In this document: in pieces, positions 1-7,032 of the stretch
Layout of the letters: each line of letters starts with the position of its first letter
Position numbering within the stretch: the first letter of the stretch is position 1
Origin: JAGLWW01 sp964640225
Lineage (GTDB): Archaea > Aenigmatarchaeota > Aenigmatarchaeia > PWEA01 > JAGHBM01
NCBI GenBank assembly: GCA_964640225.1
Contig: CAZXFI010000005.1
Span: 1-64,000 of the forward strand
Reading direction: 5' to 3'
DNA length: 64,000 bases
Translations under genes and position numbers: made by a program
The notes under the pieces: model-generated
Seen by the model: only the letters and a program-made list of their open reading frames with translations
What the model was told of the DNA's origin: nothing
Databases searched by the model: none

Positions 1-1
1 G

Positions 2-487
2 GTCTTCAACAGGTTCCGGCTCGGGGACAACGAGTTCAGGGACAATCCTTACCTGAGACTGGAAGGCAATCTTAAAGGAATAGAAAAGAAAATTGAAAAA
101 TACTGCGAGGATTATCCCGGGAATCTTGTGTTTCTTTCTTTTTCCGGAATACCCCCCGAAGAATGCACAGAACTCGTTGAAAATCTCAAAAAAAACAGGG
201 TGCCTGTTTTTGTATTGAAACCTGTTTTTCCGTGCAAAAGCTTGTTTGGAAAAAATGATAACGTTGCTCCTAAAAGCTGCGAAGACTGCCTGGAGCTGTA
301 CCGCGTTCTTGGAAACGAAAAAATAAAGTTCTGTACAGGAGATATCGGGAAAAAGAAAATTGGTAACTACAGGGACAGAAAAGAGATATACGGGGAGTTT
401 TCCAGCTTAAAAAAAGAAAAAAACGAACAATGTTATGAATGTATACATTTTTTGAGAGGTAATTGCAATGGGAAATACTGCCATTGA
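2..487 (+). CDS. Cys-rich C-terminal part of a radical-SAM-cluster protein (5' truncated)
   Basis: The frame is open from the left window edge to the TGA at 485-487, so the true start is outside. About 161 residues are visible. Cysteines come in pairs near FPCKS, SCEDC, KFCTG, QCYEC and the final NGKYC. This resembles the auxiliary Fe-S tail of the radical SAM genes that follow, but no CxxxCxxC loop is in view, so the family is an inference from context. Its last 20 bases overlap the next gene, which implies co-transcription and coupled translation. Confidence 0.6.
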   Translation, partial: VFNRFRLGDNEFRDNPYLRLEGNLKGIEKKIEKYCEDYPGNLVFLSFSGIPPEECTELVENLKKNRVPVFVLKPVFPCKSLFGKNDNVAPKSCEDCLELYRVLGNEKIKFCTGDIGKKKIGNYRDRKEIYGEFSSLKKEKNEQCYECIHFLRGNCNGKYCH

Positions 488-1354
488 GAGCGTAATAACC
501 CCCACGACATTATGCAACAACAACTGCCTTTGCTGCATACATATGAGACCTTTCCCTAAAAACAAGACCCTTTCCTGGGAGGAGGCTTTAAAAAAAGTTG
601 ACGGTTTTTCAAAATGCAGTCACATAGAAATTTCCGGAGGCGAGCCGACTTTGTGGAAAAGGCTGCCTGAGTTGATTGGATACATCTCGGAAAAACACGC
701 TGACTCCAACATATTGCTGCTATCAAACGGGAGGATGTTTTANNNNNNNNNNTGTTTTATTACGAGGATTATGCAGAAAGGATTTCCGCGTCAGTGAGGA
801 ACAGGGAAAACTTCAGGGTAGGGTGCGCGTTATACGGCCCCGATGACCGGAGTCATGACGAAATAACCGGCTCGGAAGGCTCTTTCAGCCAAACGGTTTG
901 CGGGATAAAAAACCTTTTAAAAAATAAAATAAGGGTTGAGCTGAGGGTTATAGTTAACAAGATGAACTACGGGGAAATGCCGGAAATAGCGGATTTTATA
1001 TCAAGGGAAATTCCGAAGGTGTTCAGGGTCGTATTCATTGGCATGAGAATAACCGGGAACGCTTATGAAAACAGGGACTCAATTGCGGTAAAATTGAAAA
1101 AAACTGTTCCCAAAATTCAGGAAGCTATTGACAACCTCGCGGAAAAATACGGGGGAGAGATTTCACTGTACCACTATCCCCCGTGCATACTTGATAAAAA
1201 ATACAGAAAATATAATTTCGGGGTAACCAGATGCCGTAATATTGTTCTTCCGGACAAGTGCGGAAAATGCAAACTGAAGGGAGAGTGTCCGAAAATATGG
1301 GAAAGCTACCTGAAAAACTTCGGTTCAGGGGAGTTTAAGCCGGTGATTGATTGA
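468..1354 (+). CDS. Radical SAM protein, interrupted by a 10-N assembly gap
   Basis: The N-terminal part carries the SAM-cluster loop CNNNCLCC (CxxxCxxC) about 16 residues in and the SAM-binding ISGGEPT motif. After the gap come the GSFSQT region, a YPPCIL cysteine and a C-terminal CGKCKLKGEC...W...EFKPV tail that fits a SPASM/twitch-like auxiliary cluster. The two halves are in different frames only because of the gap at 743-752: the bases TGTTTTA stand on both sides of the Ns. Removing one copy plus the Ns (17 bases) restores one frame of 289 residues reading NGRMFYYEDY, the same motif as in the paralogue at 2156. A GAGAGGT Shine-Dalgarno precedes the ATG at 468. Substrate unknown. Confidence 0.85.
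743..752. other. Assembly gap (10 N), probably no missing sequence
   Basis: The contig end before the Ns finishes in TGTTTTA and the contig after them starts with TGTTTTA. Merging the overlap gives an uninterrupted radical SAM frame, so the gap looks like an unmerged contig join rather than lost bases. Confidence 0.85.
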
Positions 1355-2118
1355 AAAAGGATATAATGCCGATTTTTTGTTTTCTGGCTATTTTGATTAT
1401 GCTGATTGAAATTCCAGATTCAGGTTATGAGAAAGAACTGCCTCGCATAAAGTCCATGGGATACAGAATAATACACGGGGAGGCAGGCAAAGAGGAGGCA
1501 GGGAAGATACTGAATGAGATGAAATCCTTCTATTCCAGGCACTGCAAACCTCCCTATTCAGAGTGCGGGATGGATTTCGTGTACGTGCTGGTTGAATCGG
1601 AGTTTGATTCCGGAAAAGCCCCTGAAAAAATTCTGGAAGATTACGGACTTGACGATTTTCTGGAAAATTTTTACGAAAATAAGATAGCCGGGGGCGGTGC
1701 AAAAATGGATGAAATCCTCATGTTCACGGAAGTTTCTCACATAATGCTTGACGTTCTTGACGAGGAAAAAGAAAACAAAATAATCGAAGCCGCACTGGGA
1801 CAGAAAAACTACGCGCCCATAAAAATAACCATACTAAGGTCTTTCGGATACCACAACTTCACAGAGCTTGGCGAAGACATGAAGGACGTTAAGGGGGTCT
1901 GCGCCACGAGCCCGGATATTTTTGACAAAAACGAGGCCTGCCAGCTGTTCAACTACGTGAAGGTTAAATGTTTCTGCGAAGGAAAAATCCGGCATAACGA
2001 GTTAACGGAACTTAAGGAAAACGTGGAAGCCGGGAACGAGGAATCAGAACACTGCCTCCATCACATAAACACGATAGAAAAAGATGGTTTTTGGAATTAC
2101 TGCCTTGAATGGGAATAA
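1351..2118 (+). CDS. Hypothetical membrane-anchored or secreted protein in the radical SAM operon
   Basis: I do not recognise this 255-residue protein. It starts with one hydrophobic segment (IFCFLAILIMLIEI) that could be a signal peptide or anchor, followed by an acidic soluble part with about nine cysteines, most in two groups (HCKPPYSEC; GVCATS..., ACQLF..., KCFCEG). The frame starts at TTG 1351, which overlaps the stop of the radical SAM gene; an ATG at 1366 is an equally good start. Its place between radical SAM genes makes it a candidate partner or substrate, but nothing in the sequence proves that. Confidence 0.7.
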   Translation: MKKDIMPIFCFLAILIMLIEIPDSGYEKELPRIKSMGYRIIHGEAGKEEAGKILNEMKSFYSRHCKPPYSECGMDFVYVLVESEFDSGKAPEKILEDYGLDDFLENFYENKIAGGGAKMDEILMFTEVSHIMLDVLDEEKENKIIEAALGQKNYAPIKITILRSFGYHNFTELGEDMKDVKGVCATSPDIFDKNEACQLFNYVKVKCFCEGKIRHNELTELKENVEAGNEESEHCLHHINTIEKDGFWNYCLEWE

Positions 2119-2155
2119 TTTCTCATTTATTTATAATTACTTTGTTTTAATATCT

Positions 2156-3913
2156 ATGATGTCCCGGCATAAAACTTCAATTCTAAAGCTCGGATATTCC
2201 TGCAACAACAACTGCCTGTTCTGCAGGGTTTCCGACAAAAAAAAGGAAAACCTGTCCCGCGAGCAGGTTTTTGAAAAAATAAGGAAGAAAAGAGAGAACG
2301 GGTCCGATTCACTGATTATAACGGGCGGGGAACCGACGATAAGGAAGGACATAGTCGGCATAGTGGCTTACGCGAAAAAGCTGGGCTTCAGGATTATTCA
2401 CATAGAATCCAACGGGAGGATGTTTTATTACAAAAATTTCATAAGAATGCTCATAGAAAACGGGGCGAATTCATTTTCCACGGCGCTCCAGTCCCTTAAC
2501 GAAGGAGTTCACAACGAACTCACCAGCCAGAAGTCGTTTGGGCAAGTTATGGCGGGCATAGAAAATTTGAAAGAATTTAATATCGGGAAGACGAACAATG
2601 TGACCATAACCAAGCTCAACTACAAAGAACTTCCTGATTTGGTTGATTTTTTCATCAATCAGAAAGCAGACCATCTGCAGCTCATATTCGTCCAGCCCAC
2701 GGGAAATGCAGGAAAAAATTACGAAAGAATTGTTCCTGATTTTGAAGAAACTGAAAAATTTTTGAGAAAATCCCTGGAAACCGGGGAAAAGGCGGGGATG
2801 AAAATTACAACTGAGGGTTTTCCATTGTGCTACATGAAAGGGCACGAGAGGAACATGATAGAATTCTTGAGAGACAAGATGGAGGCTTCCGGCCCGGACC
2901 TGGAAAAACCCGATTTTTTCAAAAAAAGGATGGTGTTTTTCACGGAAGACTGCAAAAAATGCATGTACAGGCTTATTTGCCCCGGGAGCTGGGAAGAAAT
3001 CAGAAAAGCGGGGAGAAAAACGAGGCCCGTTGAGGGAGACCCGTTTTTGACCGAAAGAAACTTTATAAAAAACCTGCCTGACAGATATTACGTTGATTTC
3101 TTGTCTCTGGAAAGCGGGCTTAAAAAACTTATCAGGATGATGGTAAAAGACGAAAGAGAATACAAAGAATTGAAAAAATTCGCGGAAGAATTCAAGCTGA
3201 AAATAGCCCGCTCCAAATACAAGGTGGAAACCAAAAACGGAATATTTTGCGAAAAAACCCTTCCTTTCAACGGAACGGGCCACTTTTTTGTTTACGTTTC
3301 CAGGGATTACGACGTCCTAAAAAAGGCGATGGAATACGAGGGAAATGACTTTGGCAAAAAAGATGACAGAAAGCTCGGGGAACTTCTTGGGTATCCGGAA
3401 TGCTGCATAAACAATTTCATTGAAAAGGAGGCAGAAGGCAGGCGGGATTTTGTCATGGAAAACTGGAAATCATCGGGCGAGAATCCCAGCTACCTGCTTA
3501 ACTTTGTTCTGGATTTCTCGCCTTTTCACCTGATTTCTCATTTCCCCTGCTCTTTCAACTGCAAGAAAAGCAAGGAAATCGCTGGAAATCTGCTGGAAAT
3601 AATGAAAAAAGAAAATTTTCTGCTGTCCAGAGAGACCGAGGAATATCTTAAGATGCCTGTTTTGTACTCAAAGGACAGGAATTTCATACTTTTCAGAGGT
3701 ACTGCCAACGAAAAAGTCATAAAATATAACGATTTTTTTGTGTTCTCAAGCCAAAAAAATACTTTCAAAGAAAGTTTAATCGGCAATCTTAAAGAAGGCA
3801 ATGAAATAGAAATATCCGGCAAAAATTTGCTTATATCCAGAGATGGAACCAAAATACAAGAATATAAAGTCCCCAAAAATAATTTGGCGCTTATCAATTT
3901 CAGGGATGGTTAA
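2156..3913 (+). CDS. Radical SAM protein fused to a GYPECC cysteine-rich domain
   Basis: 585 residues from the ATGATG at 2156. The first 310 residues are a radical SAM protein: CNNNCLFC loop, ITGGEPT, NGRMFYY, a FPLCYMKG cysteine and a CKKCMYRLICPGSW auxiliary-cluster motif. The last 250 residues are a separate domain with LGYPECCINNF and HFPCSFNC. GYPxCC motifs occur in DUF483-type proteins as I recall, but I could not check this. A longer frame to 2084 is rejected because it would run 35 bases into the previous gene. Two blocks (2184-2237, 2327-2393) are identical at base level to the paralogue at 6136. It is followed three bases later by the glycosyltransferase. Function unknown. Confidence 0.85.
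   Translation: MMSRHKTSILKLGYSCNNNCLFCRVSDKKKENLSREQVFEKIRKKRENGSDSLIITGGEPTIRKDIVGIVAYAKKLGFRIIHIESNGRMFYYKNFIRMLIENGANSFSTALQSLNEGVHNELTSQKSFGQVMAGIENLKEFNIGKTNNVTITKLNYKELPDLVDFFINQKADHLQLIFVQPTGNAGKNYERIVPDFEETEKFLRKSLETGEKAGMKITTEGFPLCYMKGHERNMIEFLRDKMEASGPDLEKPDFFKKRMVFFTEDCKKCMYRLICPGSWEEIRKAGRKTRPVEGDPFLTERNFIKNLPDRYYVDFLSLESGLKKLIRMMVKDEREYKELKKFAEEFKLKIARSKYKVETKNGIFCEKTLPFNGTGHFFVYVSRDYDVLKKAMEYEGNDFGKKDDRKLGELLGYPECCINNFIEKEAEGRRDFVMENWKSSGENPSYLLNFVLDFSPFHLISHFPCSFNCKKSKEIAGNLLEIMKKENFLLSRETEEYLKMPVLYSKDRNFILFRGTANEKVIKYNDFFVFSSQKNTFKESLIGNLKEGNEIEISGKNLLISRDGTKIQEYKVPKNNLALINFRDG
2184..2237 (+). repeat. 54-base tract identical to 6152-6205 in a paralogous radical SAM gene
   Basis: The bases encoding KLGYSCNNNCLFCRVSD are the same in the genes at 2156 and 6136, including silent positions, while the bases around them differ. 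This points to recent gene conversion or duplication. Confidence 0.9.
2327..2393 (+). repeat. 67-base tract identical to 6301-6367 in a paralogous radical SAM gene
   Basis: The tract encodes GEPTIRKDIVGIVAYAKKLG and a few residues more. It is identical in both genes, although the roughly 90 bases between this tract and the first identical tract are clearly diverged. Patchy identity fits gene conversion better than a single recent duplication. Confidence 0.9.
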
Positions 3914-3916
3914 AAA

Positions 3917-5086
3917 ATGAAAATATGCTTCATAACAAAATATCCGCCGATAGAGGGAGGAGTCTCCTCCAAAAGCTACTGGCTTGCCAAGTCTCTCGGT
4001 GAAAGGGGGCACGAGGTTTACGTTGTCACGAATTCATGGGAGGTTGAAGACGAATACAGGGAAGTTGTGTCCAAAGAGGATTTGGATAAACTGGAACCGG
4101 AAAATGTAAGGGTTTTCAGCACGAAGCAAGAGAAGGGATACGATTTCGTTCCATACTCCAACCCCTACGTAACAAAGCTGTCCGGCCTTGCGATAAGCGT
4201 GATAAGAAAATACAATGTGGATTTAATCTACAGCTTCTACCTGGAACCTTACTGCGTAGCCGGCTACATAGCGAAAAAAGCAACCAAAAAACCGCTGATG
4301 GTAATGCACGCGGGAAGCGATATAGAAAGGCTTTTTGAAAACAAATTCATGAAGAGCACTTTCATTGAAGTGCTAAATTCCGCAGACATTATACTGTCGG
4401 ATTCAAGGGTGTCCGAAAAAATAAAAAAAATCTTGCGAAAACATGAAAAATTAAGGTACATAGACTTCAACGTGCCCTCGGAAGAATTCAGCCCCGGGGG
4501 CGGGCCTTGCAAGGACCTGGAAAAGGGGAATTCCGTTTTGTTCACTTACCTCGGCAAAAACTACGACAGGAAGGGGACCGGTTATTTTTTAAAGGCGGTT
4601 AAATCATCAAAAGAAAACTTAAAGGCGTTGTTTCTGGTCGGCAGGAAATCCGTTGAAACAATCAGGAAAAGGGCAGAGGAATTAAATATTGAGAATAAAG
4701 TTGTAGTAAATCAGTTCCTGCCTCCCTGGAAAATACCGGGCATTATGACGGCCTCCGATGCCGTAGTTTGTCCGTTTCTCTCGCATAAGTTAGAGATAAA
4801 GAATTCCACGATTCCTTTGGAGGCCATGGCCTGCGGAAAGCCCGTCATCCTGGGCGAAAAGGTCAGTGAAAAAAGCCCTTTCAATGAATGCAAAAACTGG
4901 GAAAACATAGTCAAGGTTGCGCCGGAAGACATAGAAAGCTTTTCCGGGATTCTTGACAAAATGTCGGGAGACAAAAATCTAAGAGAGGAAATGGGCCGGA
5001 AAGGCAACGTTTTCATAAGGAAAAGAAAGAATTATTCAAAGAGCATAGACGAGTTCGTGGAAAACTGCAAATTTTTGGTGAGTTAA
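3917..5086 (+). CDS. Glycosyltransferase family 4 (GT-B fold)
   Basis: 389 residues, full length for the family. The N-terminal acceptor domain opens with KICFITKYPPIEGGVSS (the glycine-rich loop of GT4 enzymes). The C-terminal nucleotide-sugar domain has FLVGRK, and the E-x7-E type motif is read at PLEAMACGKPVI. It would transfer a sugar from an activated donor to an unknown acceptor on the cytoplasmic side. It sits inside the radical SAM operon (3 bases after the previous stop), so it may modify the same product. The reading frame continues past its TAA (5084-5086) into the next radical SAM gene without any canonical start codon. Confidence 0.9.
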   Translation: MKICFITKYPPIEGGVSSKSYWLAKSLGERGHEVYVVTNSWEVEDEYREVVSKEDLDKLEPENVRVFSTKQEKGYDFVPYSNPYVTKLSGLAISVIRKYNVDLIYSFYLEPYCVAGYIAKKATKKPLMVMHAGSDIERLFENKFMKSTFIEVLNSADIILSDSRVSEKIKKILRKHEKLRYIDFNVPSEEFSPGGGPCKDLEKGNSVLFTYLGKNYDRKGTGYFLKAVKSSKENLKALFLVGRKSVETIRKRAEELNIENKVVVNQFLPPWKIPGIMTASDAVVCPFLSHKLEIKNSTIPLEAMACGKPVILGEKVSEKSPFNECKNWENIVKVAPEDIESFSGILDKMSGDKNLREEMGRKGNVFIRKRKNYSKSIDEFVENCKFLVS

Positions 5087-6139
5087 ATCCAGACAATAGA
5101 GCTTCTAGACCATTGCAACAACGCGTGCATATCCTGCCCGGATTACTATCCTTCTCCCTGGAAAACCATGTGCAAGACAAAATCGGAAATAATAAGGGAA
5201 GTGAAAAAAATACCGGAAAGGGAGGACGTGATAAGCCTGACCGGGGGAGAGCCGACTTTACGCAGCGACCTTTTGGATATTCTCAGAAAAATCAGGGAGA
5301 AAAGGCCTCATTCTTTCATAAGGATTATGACAAACGGGAGAATGTTTTTCTATACCCAATACGTCAAAAAAATATCGGAGATAGGCAAAATAAAGGCGGA
5401 AATACCTGTTTATTCACACAGAAGCGGGATTCATGACAAAATAACGAGGGCAGAGGGCAGTTTCAGCGAAACATATGAAGGCATAAAAAACGCCCTGGAA
5501 AGCGGGATTGAAACTGGCCTGAGGATAATCGTCCAGAAATCCAATTTCAGGGAACTAGACAAAATTTCAATGCACTTCGCTGAAAAATTCAAAAAACTTG
5601 ACAAAATCACTTTCGTTTTTGCCGAGCTGATGGGAAACGCTTACGCAAACAGAAAAGAAGTCGGCGTCACTTACACGGAAGCCGGGCCTTGCGTAAAAAA
5701 AGCCGTGGATTTTTTAAAGGGAAGGATTTCGGACGTAAGGCTTTACAACTTTCCGTTATGCGTTCTGGACAGGGAAATAAGAAAATACGCGGAAGGCAGG
5801 AGGACGCCGGAAAAAAGGCTTTGTTTTTTAAAGGAATGCGAATACTGCGAATCGTTTGAAAAGTGCAATCTCGTGAACAAGATTTACTTTTTCATGAACG
5901 GGGGAAAGGAATTCAGAAGGATTGGAAGGACAAAACTCCCCAATAAAATAAATTTAAACCATAATATGAAAATTGAAATCGGGGACAATTGCTCCGGGTG
6001 CTTGAAGTGCGAAGAAATCTGCCCTACAAACGCTGTTTCCGTCAAAACAGGGAAAATAGACCCGGAAAAATGCATACTCTGTTATTCGTGCAGAAACGTG
6101 TGCCCCAACAAAAACATAAAAATTGAGGGTATGAGATGA
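5087..6139 (+). CDS. Radical SAM protein with C-terminal 2[4Fe-4S] ferredoxin domain; start codon missing
   Basis: The SAM-cluster loop is HCNNACISC, read at about 5111-5137. It lies upstream of the first ATG (5168), so any start at 5168 would delete the active site. Between the TAA of the glycosyltransferase (same frame) and the loop there is no ATG, GTG or TTG; the first codon is ATC at 5087. Downstream come LTGGEPT, TNGRMFF, FPLCVLD and CEYCESFEKCN. From about residue 294 a ferredoxin follows: CSGCLKCEEICP and CILCYSCRNVCP. The join contains an AT-rich stretch and an internal ATG (5966), so the ferredoxin could have been a separate gene. A base error, a non-canonical start, or readthrough of UAA could explain the 5' end. 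It overlaps the next gene as ATGA. Confidence 0.75.
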   Translation: MQTIELLDHCNNACISCPDYYPSPWKTMCKTKSEIIREVKKIPEREDVISLTGGEPTLRSDLLDILRKIREKRPHSFIRIMTNGRMFFYTQYVKKISEIGKIKAEIPVYSHRSGIHDKITRAEGSFSETYEGIKNALESGIETGLRIIVQKSNFRELDKISMHFAEKFKKLDKITFVFAELMGNAYANRKEVGVTYTEAGPCVKKAVDFLKGRISDVRLYNFPLCVLDREIRKYAEGRRTPEKRLCFLKECEYCESFEKCNLVNKIYFFMNGGKEFRRIGRTKLPNKINLNHNMKIEIGDNCSGCLKCEEICPTNAVSVKTGKIDPEKCILCYSCRNVCPNKNIKIEGMR

Positions 6140-7032
6140 AAAGGACTGATATAAAGCTCGGATATTCCTGCAACAACAACTGCCTGTTCTGCAGGGTTTC
6201 CGACAGCAGGACAAAAACCTCGGACAGCCCGACGGATGAAATACTCGGTATTTTAAATTCATGCAGGGAGAAAGGCGTTGAAAAAATTCTTTTTACCGGA
6301 GGGGAACCGACGATAAGGAAGGACATAGTCGGCATAGTGGCTTACGCGAAAAAGCTGGGCTTCAGGACCGTTTGCCTGGAAACCAACGGCAGGCTGCTTA
6401 AATACGAGGATTACGCGAGAAATCTTATTGAAAGCGGCGTGGACATGTTTTCCGTTTCTTTTCACGCCCACAACGAAAGACTGGGCGACTACCTTTCGCA
6501 GTCAAGAGGCTCTTTCAATCAGACAAAAACCGGCATCAAAAACCTCAAAAAACTGGGCGCAGTCGTGCACACGAACACCGTAATTGTTAAGCCCAATTAC
6601 AGGTACCTGCCCCGAATAACCCGTCTTCTTATCAGTCTGGAGGTTGACCACATGAACTTTCCGTTCCTTAATCCTCTGGGAAACGCCCTGGATAACAAAG
6701 ATGAAATCGTGCCCAGAATCTCCGATGTTGAAAAATATCTTCACAGGTCTATTGACATCTGCGATGAAAACTCCACGCCGGTTACCGCGGAAGCCGTCCC
6801 GTACTGCTTCATGAAGGGCTATGAAAAGAAGGTGGCTGAAGACTACATGCCTCTGGATTTTGACATAGTAGCCCCTGACTTCAAGGTAAATTTCAGGGAA
6901 AGAAAAAAACGGGGAGGCAAGGTAAAGTTTGAAAAATGCAGAGGCTGCATGCATTTCGAAAAATGCGAGGGGATATGGTCAATGTACGCGAAATTGATGG
7001 GAGAGGAAGAATTCAAACCCGTAAAAGGCTAG
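6136..7032 (+). CDS. Radical SAM protein
   Basis: 298 residues. Motifs in order: CNNNCLFC loop near residue 12, FTGGEPT, LETNGRLL, GSFNQT, a VPYCFMKG cysteine, and CRGCMHFEKCEGIW...EFKPV at the end, likely ligands of an auxiliary Fe-S cluster. The start ATG overlaps the stop of the preceding gene (ATGA), which fits translational coupling. Two blocks are identical in DNA to the gene at 2156. It is the last gene of the rightward operon and ends convergently (4-base overlap) with the leftward gene at 7029. Reaction and substrate are not known. Confidence 0.88.
   Translation: MKRTDIKLGYSCNNNCLFCRVSDSRTKTSDSPTDEILGILNSCREKGVEKILFTGGEPTIRKDIVGIVAYAKKLGFRTVCLETNGRLLKYEDYARNLIESGVDMFSVSFHAHNERLGDYLSQSRGSFNQTKTGIKNLKKLGAVVHTNTVIVKPNYRYLPRITRLLISLEVDHMNFPFLNPLGNALDNKDEIVPRISDVEKYLHRSIDICDENSTPVTAEAVPYCFMKGYEKKVAEDYMPLDFDIVAPDFKVNFRERKKRGGKVKFEKCRGCMHFEKCEGIWSMYAKLMGEEEFKPVKG

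Noticed and set aside
2471..3283. 270-residue minus-strand frame
   Set aside because: It lies fully inside the radical SAM fusion gene, which has clear catalytic motifs.
5168..6139. Start of the radical SAM-ferredoxin gene at ATG 5168
   Set aside because: This would remove the HCNNACISC cluster loop that is in frame directly upstream.
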